A stretch of DNA of 23,643 nucleotides. Origin: Bacteroidales bacterium UBA3824 (lineage in GTDB: Bacteria; Bacteroidota; Bacteroidia; Bacteroidales; UBA3824). Under the pieces are notes generated by a model, which saw nothing but the letters and a program-made list of their open reading frames with translations, had not been told where the DNA came from and ran no database searches. Both the position numbers and the translations under genes were made by a program. Shown piece after piece: positions 6,927 through 15,248 of this stretch (the first letter of the stretch is position 1; every line of letters begins with the position of its first letter). The DNA is taken from the NCBI GenBank assembly GCA_002393195.1, contig DGIK01000052.1:1-23643 (forward strand), read 5' to 3'.

Positions 6927-9900
6927 TGAAACTCAATATATATAAGGCGTCGGCGGGCAGCGGCAAGACGCACATCCTCGCCGGCAATTATATCGTGGAA
7001 TCCTTTAAGCGCGTAGCCCCGATGCGTGCGGGGTCGCCGCTGTACGATGCATTCCGGGACACGATGGCTTTTGCAAGGATTTTGGCGGTAACGTTCACCA
7101 ACAAGGCGGCAGGCGAAATGAAGGAGCGCATCATCCGCGAACTCGACAAACTCGCCGCCGGCGAAAAGAGCGAATATGTAAAGGACATTTGCAACCGTTA
7201 CCCTCAATACACGCCCGAGCAAGTGGCGGAGCGCGCCAAGAGCATCCGCAGCGCGATTTTGCACAATTATTCGGATTTCAATCTGCGCACCATCGATTCA
7301 TTCGTGCAGAGCATCGTGAGGGCTTTTTGTTATGACATCAACATCAATTCTGGGTTCACCACGCAGACCGACCAAAACGCTGTAATCGCCGACCTCATCA
7401 ACGTCCTTCTCCAACAATCCGACAACGACGCCGAACTCCACGAACAATTCCGCGCAATGGCGGCAAAGAATGTCAAGGACGGTGTCAATTGGGATTTCCG
7501 CAATCAATTGACCTCATTGGCAAATTTGATTTTTACGGAGCAATTCCAAAACCTTGAACGATTTTACGGCGGAATGGACGACGAAACCAAGCGCACATAT
7601 TTCGCCAAGTCGTTGGAAATCATCAATTTGATTTATGATGATTTTGAGGAAAAGGCTGACGAAATCTCCCAAAAAGCCAAACAAATTTTTGACGCATTGC
7701 CCGTGCCGCCGTCCGAAATTGGCAGAAACATCAACACCTTATATAATTTTCTCGTATTTGGCATCAAGGATTGCGAGATAAAGACCACAATATCAAAACT
7801 TTGCGAGGGCAACGGCTGGACCAACGCCAAGCCCACCAAGACCCAGCAAGAATATGTCCCAGTATTGCAGCCACAATTGGAACCATTGTTGCACGAGGCT
7901 GTAAATCTGATACTTGACCACGGCACCGACTACCTGACCGCCGCCATCATTCGCAGAGATTTTCACGCCTTTATGCTTTTGGGCGACCTTGCGAAACTGA
8001 TGCCCGAATACCGACGCGAAAACAGGATGATGCTCGTATCCGACGCCACGACTTTCCTCAACGCCATCATCGCCGAAAACGACGCACCATTCATCTACGA
8101 GCGCGTCGGCAATAGGTTTGACCATATTTATATCGACGAATTTCAGGACACGTCCGAATTCCAGTGGAACAACTTCCGTCCGCTCATCGAAAACACACTG
8201 TCTCAGGGTTTTGACAATCTTATAGTTGGCGATGTCAAACAGGCAATCTACCGTTTTAGGGGCGGCGATTGGTCATTATTGAACTCCAAAGTACAATCCC
8301 AAATCGGCGACGACAGCATCAACCTCAATACATTGGACGTCAATTGGCGGTCGAGAAAAAACATCGTAGATTTCAACGACGCAATATTTCAAAAGGCGAT
8401 TTCCACGCTTGCAGACCACGACGACGGCGAACTCGATTTTTCGTTGTTGAACAACATCTACGCCGACTCGTACCAACATCTGCCCAAAAACCGCGACCGC
8501 TCCGGCGGCAAGGTAGATGTAGTATTCATTGAAAACAAAAAGAAAAAATCCAAAGGCAAAACCTCCGATGAGAATGTGAACGATGCTGACGAATCTGACC
8601 CATTGGAAGGGTTGGTATTGCCCGATACGAGAGCCGACAATGTGTTCATAGTCAAATCGTTGAACAAGATGGCAGCGGAGATAGATTCGCTCATCAAGCA
8701 AGGCGTCAGTCCTCAAAAAATCACCATCCTCGTCCGCAAAGGTTGGCAGGCGAGCCTTTCGGTGAATTTTTTGATGAAATATCAGGCGGAAGTACCAGAT
8801 GCGGCGCATTATGATGTGATTTCGGCAGATTCGCTTTATATAGCCAATTCGTTGATAGTCAAGATACTCGTCAACGCAATGAAATACATCAACAATCCCG
8901 CCGACATCATTGCCAAAATAGAGATGATGCGCACATATTGCATCGTTAGCGGCAAGGATATTGACGACGACGGCATTTTCAAGGCTGCTACGGACGAAGA
9001 TTTGCCCAAGGATTTGCTGCCACAGGGATTTGACGACATTATGAAATCGTACTCCGACCTGCCGCTGTACGACCTTTGCGAAAAGATAGTTTCGTGTTTC
9101 AGCCTGCAAAAATTTACAGGCGATTCAGAATATTTACGCACATTTGAGGACTGCGTATTGAATTTTACAAAGACATTTTCGTCAGACCTCAATCGTTTTG
9201 TCAAATGGTGGGACGAATCGGGCAACAGGACAGCCATTCAGCCGTCCGACGAGCAAAATGCCGTCTCGATAATGACCATCCACAAGTCAAAAGGCTTAGA
9301 TTTCAGCATACAGTTTGTGCCATTTTGCAATTGGGAAATGGAGGAGGTCAACAATATGCAGGACAATTACATTTGGGTGAAATGCCCTGAGGGTTCGGCG
9401 TTTGCGTCGCTGCCGGTATTGCCGGTGCGGTACAGCAGCCGGCTCGCGGGGTCGCATTTTGCATCGAAATATCTCAAAGAAAAACGCGATATGTACGTGG
9501 ATTCGCTCAACCTTTTGTACGTGGCATTGACGCGCCCAGTTGACGAACTGCACATCTATTGCCCCCTGCCCGACACCGAAAAAAACACCATCAAAACCGT
9601 TGGCGACCTGCTATATTACACCATCACCGAAAAAAACACGACAGACGGCAACACGGTGAAACTTTTGGATTTTTATTACGACAATACCACGTCGCTCCTG
9701 ATGTCGGACGGACACAAACTTGAACGCGGATTCCGCATCAAGGATTACAAGGGTTTTCGCGTATCGGGTTTCCAAAACACGCCGTGGGAATCTAAACTCG
9801 CCGTGCTTTCACACTCGTCGGATTTTTTCATTCAAAACAGCCCATTCCTGCAAGAAAGAATCAACCACGGACTTTTTATGCACGATGTAATGTCGCGCAT

Positions 9901-10282
9901 CACCTACGCCGAAGACGCCCCACAGGTATTGCAGGAGATGAAATTTCAAGGCCGCATCACCGAAGCGCAAAAGTCTGAACTTCAACAACTTCTCAACGAC
10001 GCTTTCCAGATTCCGCAGGTAGGGCAATGGTTTTCGCACAATTGGCGTCAGATAATCACAGAGCGCGCCCTGATGACCACGGAAGGCAACATCCGCATCC
10101 CCGACCGCGTACTCGTCGGCGACACCAAGACCGTAGTCATCGACTTCAAATTTGGCAAGGAGCGCGACGAATACCGCGACCAAATCACCGAATATGCCAA
10201 TCTGCTTTCATCAATGAAATATCCGCCCGTAGAGGCGTATTTGTACTACGTGGAGAGCGGAAAAATTGTTAAAATCATTTAA
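6926..10282 (+). CDS. AddA/RecB-like UvrD-family helicase with C-terminal RecB nuclease domain
   Basis: An 1118-residue superfamily 1A helicase-nuclease for processing DNA ends. Motifs in order: Q/I ASAGSGKT (8-15), Ia VTFTNKAAGEMKERI, II IDEFQDTSEFQ (D404), III GDVKQAIYRFRGGD, IV LDVNWRSRKNI, V MTIHKSKGLDF, VI LYVALTRPVDELHIY (about 863). The last 130 residues carry a RecB-family PD-(D/E)XK nuclease: PDRVLVGD, then VIDFKFG at about 1072 and QITEYANLL. A Lys/Asp-rich linker (about 535-560) sits between the 1A/1B and 2A parts. The start at 6926 overlaps the UbiB-like stop (TAATG), which indicates translational coupling. The AddB-type partner that normally accompanies such proteins in this phylum is not in the window. 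AddA rather than RecB is the likelier functional equivalent because no recC or recD genes are present. Confidence 0.9.
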   Translation: MKLNIYKASAGSGKTHILAGNYIVESFKRVAPMRAGSPLYDAFRDTMAFARILAVTFTNKAAGEMKERIIRELDKLAAGEKSEYVKDICNRYPQYTPEQVAERAKSIRSAILHNYSDFNLRTIDSFVQSIVRAFCYDININSGFTTQTDQNAVIADLINVLLQQSDNDAELHEQFRAMAAKNVKDGVNWDFRNQLTSLANLIFTEQFQNLERFYGGMDDETKRTYFAKSLEIINLIYDDFEEKADEISQKAKQIFDALPVPPSEIGRNINTLYNFLVFGIKDCEIKTTISKLCEGNGWTNAKPTKTQQEYVPVLQPQLEPLLHEAVNLILDHGTDYLTAAIIRRDFHAFMLLGDLAKLMPEYRRENRMMLVSDATTFLNAIIAENDAPFIYERVGNRFDHIYIDEFQDTSEFQWNNFRPLIENTLSQGFDNLIVGDVKQAIYRFRGGDWSLLNSKVQSQIGDDSINLNTLDVNWRSRKNIVDFNDAIFQKAISTLADHDDGELDFSLLNNIYADSYQHLPKNRDRSGGKVDVVFIENKKKKSKGKTSDENVNDADESDPLEGLVLPDTRADNVFIVKSLNKMAAEIDSLIKQGVSPQKITILVRKGWQASLSVNFLMKYQAEVPDAAHYDVISADSLYIANSLIVKILVNAMKYINNPADIIAKIEMMRTYCIVSGKDIDDDGIFKAATDEDLPKDLLPQGFDDIMKSYSDLPLYDLCEKIVSCFSLQKFTGDSEYLRTFEDCVLNFTKTFSSDLNRFVKWWDESGNRTAIQPSDEQNAVSIMTIHKSKGLDFSIQFVPFCNWEMEEVNNMQDNYIWVKCPEGSAFASLPVLPVRYSSRLAGSHFASKYLKEKRDMYVDSLNLLYVALTRPVDELHIYCPLPDTEKNTIKTVGDLLYYTITEKNTTDGNTVKLLDFYYDNTTSLLMSDGHKLERGFRIKDYKGFRVSGFQNTPWESKLAVLSHSSDFFIQNSPFLQERINHGLFMHDVMSRITYAEDAPQVLQEMKFQGRITEAQKSELQQLLNDAFQIPQVGQWFSHNWRQIITERALMTTEGNIRIPDRVLVGDTKTVVIDFKFGKERDEYRDQITEYANLLSSMKYPPVEAYLYYVESGKIVKII

Positions 10283-10347
10283 TTTTGTGACAGAAACCAG
10301 CGAAATCTCATTTTTTTAGGCACATTTCGCCGGTTTCTGTCACAAAA
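10283..10347 (+). repeat. Long near-perfect inverted repeat (24-bp stem)
   Basis: TTTTGTGACAGAAACC pairs with GGTTTCTGTCACAAAA, and GCGAAAT (10300-10306) pairs with ATTTCGC (10324-10330), leaving a single mismatch (10299 with 10331) and a 17-nt loop containing T7. The hairpin starts right after the stop of the helicase gene. It may terminate the operon transcript, but the 3' side is followed by A rather than T. It could also be a small palindromic mobile element. Confidence 0.75.
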
Positions 10348-10380
10348 ATTATGATTGAACAGAGAATAATCGCAAAAACA

Positions 10381-10412
10381 TTTGTAATACACCAACAAAT
10401 TTACTACTTTTG
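10381..10412 (+). promoter_or_regulatory. Consensus promoter of the HigBA-type module
   Basis: TTTG (10381-10384), 20 nt, TACTTTTG (10405-10412): both boxes match the Bacteroidota consensus exactly. TTTGT (10381-10385) and ACAAA (10395-10399) form a short inverted repeat over the -33 region that could be an operator for the antitoxin; this last point is speculative. Confidence 0.8.
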
Positions 10413-10431
10413 ACACGTTAAAGAAACTAAT

Positions 10432-10794
10432 ATGCCAAAACGAGAATATAAAAGGACAATCTTAGCGTATAAAGATTATTTCAAAGACTTCAAACGTTCT
10501 GTTTCACAACAAGTTCTGAACAAGTTTTATGAAATATTCTTATACATTATGACCTTGGAAGTAATTCCAAGTATATATTTTCGTGCAATCGAAGGTGTGA
10601 AGGGATTGTATGAAATTAGGGTTGAAGAAAGCGGCAACATTTACAGGCTTTTTTGTTGTTTCGACAATGGAAACCTTGTAGTTTTGTTTAACGCATTTCA
10701 AAAGAAAACTCCAAAAACTCCCCGCAACGAAATCGAAAAGGCAGAAAGAATTATGAAAGAATACTTTGAATCAAAAAAAGAGCAATCATTATGA
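10432..10794 (+). CDS. RelE/HigB-like type II toxin (Gp49-like)
   Basis: A 120-residue protein of the RelE/ParE superfamily, Gp49/HigB branch, that would be an mRNA interferase acting on translating ribosomes. Diagnostic segments are IPSIYFRAIEGVKGLYEIRVE, the central YRLFCCFDNGNLVVLFNAFQKKT strands, and the final EIEKAERIMKEYFE helix. The length is normal for the family. The toxin gene precedes the antitoxin gene, as in higBA loci, and the two overlap by 4 nt (ATGA). A consensus promoter lies 20 nt upstream. The module lies at the left end of an AT-rich accessory stretch, right after the long palindrome. The catalytic residues of this branch are poorly conserved, so activity cannot be judged from the sequence. 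Confidence 0.88.
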   Translation: MPKREYKRTILAYKDYFKDFKRSVSQQVLNKFYEIFLYIMTLEVIPSIYFRAIEGVKGLYEIRVEESGNIYRLFCCFDNGNLVVLFNAFQKKTPKTPRNEIEKAERIMKEYFESKKEQSL

Positions 10795-11099
10795 CACGAG
10801 AAGAAATGAACCGTCTGCATCTGACACCAATAGAGGACTATATAACCGAAGATTTCGGAGAAATTGGTACACCGGAACGAACAAAATTCGAGGCCGGTGT
10901 GGACGCATTTATCTTGGGCGAAAGATTAAAGGAGGAGCGCAAAAAAGCCGGTTTGACACAAGAACAACTCGCCTCTAAAACTGGGACAGAGACACGCTAC
11001 ATCTCCCAAATAGAAAATGGCAATGCTGACATTCAATTGTCAATGTTATTTAGATTATTTCAAGGCTTGGGTCGCAGCATAAGTTTCACTATTTTATAA
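10791..11099 (+). CDS. HigA-like XRE-family antitoxin
   Basis: A 102-residue partner of the toxin upstream. The XRE/HTH_3 domain runs from about residue 44 to the end: LGERLKEERKKAGLTQEQLA is the first two helices, KTGTETRYISQIENGNADI the recognition helix and turn, and MLFRLFQGLGRSISFTI the closing helix. The N-terminal 40 residues, with many acidic positions, would be the toxin-neutralising part. The start overlaps the toxin stop by 4 nt, so translation is coupled. Such antitoxins repress their own operon; the short inverted repeat at the promoter is a possible site. It ends 2 nt before the convergent GtrA gene without a visible terminator. Confidence 0.88.
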   Translation: MTREEMNRLHLTPIEDYITEDFGEIGTPERTKFEAGVDAFILGERLKEERKKAGLTQEQLASKTGTETRYISQIENGNADIQLSMLFRLFQGLGRSISFTIL

Positions 11100-11101
11100 G
11101 G

Positions 11102-11560
11102 TTAATTGGATTCGCTCATCTTCGTATATACAATCCACTTCCGCATAAAAAAGTTGAAGAAAAACACCACTGCCTGAGCGATTATGTTGCTTACAAAGAG
11201 GTTGATACCGCAGATGTCCTTGAAGAAAACGGTAATCAAAGCGTTGAGTCCAAGCCCAACAGCACCAATCAGCGTAAAGACAATAAAACGGGATATGTTG
11301 TTGTTTTTCTGACGCTTATGAAACACCCAAATCGTCGAGAAAATATAATTGGCGATACCCGATACCATCGACGCTACAATGGTGCTGATGGTAGTATAGA
11401 GTTTGTTGGTGCTGTCGTCGGTCTGACCGAGGATGATATAATACACGAGCCACAGGACGAGCATATTGATGCCAATCCTCGTAGCCTCCACGATAATATT
11501 CCGCGCAAGTTGTATCGCGCTGTTGTCGGTTTTGCCGACGAAAATTTCCTTGAAAGTCAT
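11102..11560 (-). CDS. GtrA family membrane protein
   Basis: A 152-residue integral membrane protein with four predicted helices (INMLVLWLVYYIILG, VASMVSGIANYIFSTIWVF, FIVFTLIGAVGLGLNALI and NIIAQAVVFFFNFFMRKWIVY). The two NY/NF...W(V/I)(F/Y) motifs following helices 2 and 4 are the GtrA family signature. GtrA proteins are thought to flip undecaprenyl-linked sugars for modification of O-antigen, teichoic acid or arabinogalactan. Glycosyltransferase partners (GtrB and others) are absent from the window, so the cargo is unknown. It is convergent with the HigA-like gene (2-nt gap) and lies between the two toxin-antitoxin modules. No strong promoter was found: a TAnnTTTG box exists on this strand at 11594-11587 but has no TTG at the right distance. 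Confidence 0.88.
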   Translation of the reverse strand: MTFKEIFVGKTDNSAIQLARNIIVEATRIGINMLVLWLVYYIILGQTDDSTNKLYTTISTIVASMVSGIANYIFSTIWVFHKRQKNNNISRFIVFTLIGAVGLGLNALITVFFKDICGINLFVSNIIAQAVVFFFNFFMRKWIVYTKMSESN

Positions 11561-11605
11561 TGCAAAATAATATTGATTTGTGGCAGCAAAAATAACAAAA
11601 AAAGT

Positions 11606-11636
11606 TTTGAAATGTTGATTTTTTGAATTACATTTG
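11606..11636 (+). promoter_or_regulatory. Bacteroidota-type promoter for the PIN module
   Basis: TTTG (11606-11609), 19 nt, TACATTTG (11629-11636). Transcription would begin near 11643, about 20 nt before the ATG at 11664. Confidence 0.75.
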
Positions 11637-11663
11637 CATAGTTAAAAACTAAAACACAACCAA

Positions 11664-11996
11664 ATGAATAACCCAACAGTCAATTACGATGCCGTTTTGG
11701 AAGCACAATTCGGAGAAGATAGCAGTTCTAAACGACTCCGAACTGAGGGAAAGACCCATCCTAATTATTCGGGACAGATAGGTCTTAATGTTGCTCAAAT
11801 GGATTTTTTGAGACTTTTGGGGCATTTCACAACCGTAGAACAGGTTGCGGAATTGCGCCAAGTGGTCTGTGATTATTATGCCCGCAAAGTTGACGATGCC
11901 ATCAACAAACTATGGGACGAAGGCAAATGGAACAACGAAAAAAACGAAGCGATACTTAATGATCATTTAAGGACACCGTACAAATATGCAAAATAA
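11664..11996 (+). CDS. Putative antitoxin paired with PIN toxin, family not recognised
   Basis: A 110-residue acidic and basic mixed protein that I cannot assign to a family. It has no obvious helix-turn-helix, ribbon-helix-helix or AbrB pattern. The first 45 residues are polar (NYDAVLEAQFG and a Ser/Lys/Arg patch), while the remainder looks helical: FLRLLGHFTTVEQVAELRQVVCDYYARKVDDAINKLWDEGKW. Its last 11 nt overlap the start of a PIN-domain gene, and it has a promoter of its own, so it occupies the position of an antitoxin in a type II pair. The C-terminal part, with WNNEKNEAIL and RTPYKYAK, could be the segment that binds the toxin. Its role is inferred only from this context, and it might equally be a separate small protein that happens to lie in the same operon. 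Confidence 0.6.
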   Translation: MNNPTVNYDAVLEAQFGEDSSSKRLRTEGKTHPNYSGQIGLNVAQMDFLRLLGHFTTVEQVAELRQVVCDYYARKVDDAINKLWDEGKWNNEKNEAILNDHLRTPYKYAK

Positions 11997-12411
11997 AAAA
12001 ATTGTACTTGATACTAACGTCTTGATAGCATCATTATCGCGACGCGGAAAGTATTTCCCCATTTGGAAAAACTTCCAAGAAGGGAAATATACAATGTGTA
12101 TCTCCAACGAAATTCTTGAAGAATATACCGAAATCATCGGACAATTGATGACACCTGAAATTGCCGAAAACGTCGCCAACTTGTTGCTCAAAAGCGAGAA
12201 CGTTGAACTTATCCAACCATATTTTCATCTTGGACTTATCACCGACGACCCCGACGACAACAAATTCGTGGATTGCGCATTTGCGGCAAATGCAACATAT
12301 ATTGTTTCCAACGATTCTCATTTTGACGTACTACGCTCAGTTGACTTCCCAATATTGTTAGTATTGAAGTTGAAAGAATTTTTGGAAAAAATACAAAACA
12401 ATTCTTTATAA
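11986..12411 (+). CDS. PIN-domain toxin (COG1569-type)
   Basis: A 141-residue putative ribonuclease of the PIN superfamily, resembling the COG1569 putative toxin group. Acidic metal-binding residues are in their usual order: D9 in VLDTNVLIA, Glu residues in EILEEYTEII, and the DPDDNKFVDCAF cluster, with NDSHFD closing the fold. Such toxins cleave RNA (for VapC, often tRNA) unless bound by a partner. The start codon lies inside the last codons of the upstream gene (11-nt overlap), which favours translational coupling. A Lys/Glu-rich tail ends the protein, and no hairpin terminator is visible before the hisS promoter that follows. The region is AT-rich compared with hisS. The fold assignment is firm; target and toxicity are unknown. 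Confidence 0.85.
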   Translation: MQNKKIVLDTNVLIASLSRRGKYFPIWKNFQEGKYTMCISNEILEEYTEIIGQLMTPEIAENVANLLLKSENVELIQPYFHLGLITDDPDDNKFVDCAFAANATYIVSNDSHFDVLRSVDFPILLVLKLKEFLEKIQNNSL

Positions 12412-12429
12412 AAAAAACAACTATTTTTG

Positions 12430-12460
12430 TTGCCATTTCAAAAAAATATTTCTACCTTTG
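12430..12460 (+). promoter_or_regulatory. hisS promoter
   Basis: TTG (12430-12432), 20 nt, TACCTTTG (12453-12460), full match to TAnnTTTG. Start of transcription near 12467 would leave a leader of about 30 nt. Confidence 0.75.
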
Positions 12461-12495
12461 TAAATCAAAAACATTAAACATCACAACATCAAAAA

Positions 12496-14055
12496 ATGAG
12501 AGGAATCGTTCCCCAAAAAGTAAAGGGATTCAGAGATATAACATCTTCGCAAAATGCTCTTAGGGAGTTGATAATCTCCAAAGCGACAGAGGTTTACAGG
12601 CGTTTTGGATTCAGCAGATTCGATACTCCCGTGCTTGAATATGCCGAATGTCTCGGCAAATACCTGCCTGACGCCGACAGCGTTGCGCAGGGCGTGTATT
12701 CGTTCAAAAACCCCGAACAAGAACCCGTATTCGATACCGAAGGCCGCGAAATGCGCGACAAAGACAATAATGTCGTAATGGAAAACCATTATGTGGCGAT
12801 GCGTTACGACCTCACCGCGCCGCTCGCTCGTGTATATGCCGAGAGCCTTTGGCAACAGCATCTGCGCGGCGAAATCCAGGGCAAGACCAACCTTTTCCGC
12901 CGTTACCAATATGGACCCGTGTATCGTTTTGAGGCAAAACTCGACCCGGGACGGTTCAGGGAATTTTGGCAGATGGACTTCGACACCGTGGGCGCAGAAG
13001 ACGTAAGCGCAGACGCCGAAAACTGCATCATCCTCTCGCAAGCCCTCGAAAATATTGGTCTAAAACGCGGCACATACCTCATCAAAATCAACAACCGCAA
13101 GATTGTAAACGGACTCCTCGCCTACTCCGGCATCACCGACAAGGACGAAGAAATGTCGGTAATGCGCATCATCGACAAACTCGACAAGATAGGCATCGAC
13201 GCCGTGGCTCAAGAACTTGGCGGCGGACGTGTGGACGAGGTTTCGGGCGCACAGATTCCCGGCTTGGGTCTCGACGCTCAGCACGTTGACCTCATCATCA
13301 ACTACATAAAAGATTTTGAGCAGCACGACACTCGCCGCAACGTAATCGAAAAACTCAAATCCAAACCCGCATACGAAAACGACACATATAAAGAAGGTGT
13401 CATCGAACTCGAACTCATCGACCATATCCTCGCCGACCTTGGATACGACGAACAAGTGGCGATACTCGACCCCGGAATGGTGCGCGGACTCGGTTATTAC
13501 ACGGGCCCGATATACGAGGTGGAATCGTTGCAGACATACAAAGATGCCAAAGGTCGTGAACGCCGTGTAGGAAGTATCTGTGGCGGTGGACGTTACGATG
13601 GTCTTGTGGAAAACTTGCTGCACGTCAAAGTACCCGCTACGGGCGCATCAATTGGTGTGGACAGGCTCGCGGAATTATTGACCCTTACGGGACAAGTGCC
13701 GGAGCAGATAGACGGCGCAGTGATTGTGATTGTATTTGACGACGACCTTATGCCGCTCTACCAAAAGACTGCGATGCAACTCCGCGCCGCCGGCATCAAC
13801 ACCGAAATATATTACGGTGCAAAACGCGGTCTGAAACATCAGATGGCATACGCCGACCGCAACAATTGCCCGCTCGCCATCATCATCGGCGGCGACGAGG
13901 CTGCCAAAGGCGTTGCTTCCGTCAAAAACCTCAAACTCGGCAAGCAACTCGCCGACACCATCACCGACAAGAACGAGTGGAAACAGCGCGTCCAGAAGGA
14001 AATTCCGCTTGACATCCTTGCCGACGAAATCAAAAAGATGTTGGCAGAGGCTTAA
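12496..14055 (+). CDS. hisS: Histidine--tRNA ligase
   Basis: Class II aminoacyl-tRNA synthetase that charges tRNA-His. Residues of the fold visible in order: N-terminal KVKGFRDI; motif 1 region FSRFDTPVLEY; MRYDLTAPLAR; motif 2 RRYQYGPVYRFE followed by PGRFREFWQMDFD (about 135-163); the His-specific LGYYTGPIYE (about 331-340); motif 3 ATGASIGVDRL (about 380-391); then the HGTP anticodon-binding domain from about 405 to 510. The length of 519 exceeds the roughly 420-430 of E. coli-type enzymes. The motif 2 style (PGRFREFWQ) is of the kind I associate with longer, eukaryote-like bacterial HisRS. ATG 12496 is the only sensible start, with the promoter 36 nt upstream. The gene stands alone between the PIN module and the mre operon. 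No T-box or other leader structure was seen. Confidence 0.95.
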   Translation: MRGIVPQKVKGFRDITSSQNALRELIISKATEVYRRFGFSRFDTPVLEYAECLGKYLPDADSVAQGVYSFKNPEQEPVFDTEGREMRDKDNNVVMENHYVAMRYDLTAPLARVYAESLWQQHLRGEIQGKTNLFRRYQYGPVYRFEAKLDPGRFREFWQMDFDTVGAEDVSADAENCIILSQALENIGLKRGTYLIKINNRKIVNGLLAYSGITDKDEEMSVMRIIDKLDKIGIDAVAQELGGGRVDEVSGAQIPGLGLDAQHVDLIINYIKDFEQHDTRRNVIEKLKSKPAYENDTYKEGVIELELIDHILADLGYDEQVAILDPGMVRGLGYYTGPIYEVESLQTYKDAKGRERRVGSICGGGRYDGLVENLLHVKVPATGASIGVDRLAELLTLTGQVPEQIDGAVIVIVFDDDLMPLYQKTAMQLRAAGINTEIYYGAKRGLKHQMAYADRNNCPLAIIIGGDEAAKGVASVKNLKLGKQLADTITDKNEWKQRVQKEIPLDILADEIKKMLAEA

Positions 14056-14098
14056 AAATCGTTTAAAATTTTGTTTAGAAAAAAATATTGGCAAAATC

Positions 14099-14130
14099 AT
14101 TGTATTATTGGAAATAAAATGATAATTTTG
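14099..14130 (+). promoter_or_regulatory. Promoter of the mre operon
   Basis: ATTG (14099-14102), 20 nt, TAATTTTG (14123-14130). It starts a leader of about 80 nt before mreB, A-rich and without an obvious structure. Confidence 0.7.
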
Positions 14131-14215
14131 CCGCAATAAAGGATTTACAACAACTACCAAAAACAAACGGCAAATTTTTAGAATTTGAAAAACAACAAGA
14201 AAAACAAAAACAGAA

Positions 14216-15238
14216 ATGGGACTTTTTTCATTCTTCACACAAGAATTGGCGATGGACTTAGGCACGGCTAATACCGTCATCATAATGCACGACCGCATTG
14301 TTGTTGACGAGCCGTCGATTGTTGCCATCGACCATACAAGCGAAAAAACTATTGCCATCGGCATGAAGGCACAACTCATGCACGGCAAGACACACGAAAA
14401 TATACGCACGATACGTCCGTTGAGGGACGGCGTCATCGCCGACTTCAAGGCCGCAGAGATGATGATACGCGGCATGATTAAGATGGGCAACCGCAAGAGG
14501 CTTCTCTTTCAACCCGCCATCAAAATAGTTGTGGGCATCCCGTCGGGCTCCACGGAAGTGGAACGCCGCGCCGTCCGCGACTCCGCAGAACACGCCGGAG
14601 CAAGGGACGTATGGATGATTTTTGAGCCAATGGCGGCGGCTCTCGGTATCGGCATCGACGTAGAGGCACCTGAGGGCAACATGATTGTGGATATAGGCGG
14701 CGGTACAACGGAAATCGCCGTAATCTCGCTCGGCGGCATCGTCTGCAACCGAAGCATCCGCATCGCCGGCGACGACTTCACCGAGGACATTATGGAATAT
14801 ATGCGCCACCAGCACAATATCAAGGTATTCGACCGCACGGCAGAAGCCATCAAGATAAACGTAGGCTCGGCAATCACCGACCTCGAAGACCCGCCAGCAG
14901 ATTATATGGTGCGCGGACCTCACCAGATGACGGCGTTGCCGGTGGAAATTCCGATTTCGTATCAGGAGATAGCCCACTGCCTCGACAAGTCGCTCGGCAA
15001 GATTGAGGCGGCAATCCTCAATGTATTGGAGCAGACGCCTCCCGAATTGTACGCCGACATCTTCAAAAACGGCATACACCTCACCGGCGGCGGCGCGTTG
15101 CTCAGGGGTCTCGACAAGAGGCTCGCCGAAAAGACCAACCTGCCCGTCAAGGTGTCGGAAGACCCGCTGCACGCCGTGGCACGTGGTACAGGAATAGCAT
15201 TGAAGAACGTCGATAAATTCCCGTTCCTTCTGAAATAA
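14216..15238 (+). CDS. mreB: Rod shape-determining protein MreB
   Basis: Bacterial actin homologue that forms membrane-associated filaments guiding the elongation machinery. The 340-residue length is standard. Actin-fold signatures: N-terminal membrane-binding FSFFTQE, phosphate-1 loop MDLGTANT, IRPLRDGVIADF, KIVVGIPSGSTEVERRAVRDSAE, phosphate-2 loop IVDIGGGTTEIAVIS, adenosine motif LTGGGALLRGLDKRL near 290-305. It is the first gene of a cluster continuing with mreC and mreD. The 82-nt gap to mreC, containing a hairpin, is the largest inside the operon. The start at 14216 keeps the amphipathic N-terminus that MreB uses at the membrane. Identification is secure. Confidence 0.97.
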   Translation: MGLFSFFTQELAMDLGTANTVIIMHDRIVVDEPSIVAIDHTSEKTIAIGMKAQLMHGKTHENIRTIRPLRDGVIADFKAAEMMIRGMIKMGNRKRLLFQPAIKIVVGIPSGSTEVERRAVRDSAEHAGARDVWMIFEPMAAALGIGIDVEAPEGNMIVDIGGGTTEIAVISLGGIVCNRSIRIAGDDFTEDIMEYMRHQHNIKVFDRTAEAIKINVGSAITDLEDPPADYMVRGPHQMTALPVEIPISYQEIAHCLDKSLGKIEAAILNVLEQTPPELYADIFKNGIHLTGGGALLRGLDKRLAEKTNLPVKVSEDPLHAVARGTGIALKNVDKFPFLLK

Positions 15239-15248
15239 CAAACAAAAA

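Noticed and set aside
8276..9109. Long antisense reading frame within the helicase gene
   Set aside because: It overlaps conserved helicase coding sequence, has no family motif, and is a typical shadow frame.
11587..11594. TAnnTTTG box on the minus strand upstream of gtrA
   Set aside because: No TTG or TTTG lies 19-21 nt upstream of it, so there is too little to call a promoter.
14258..15241. 327-residue antisense frame across mreB
   Set aside because: Complementary to the whole of mreB; a shadow produced by codon bias.
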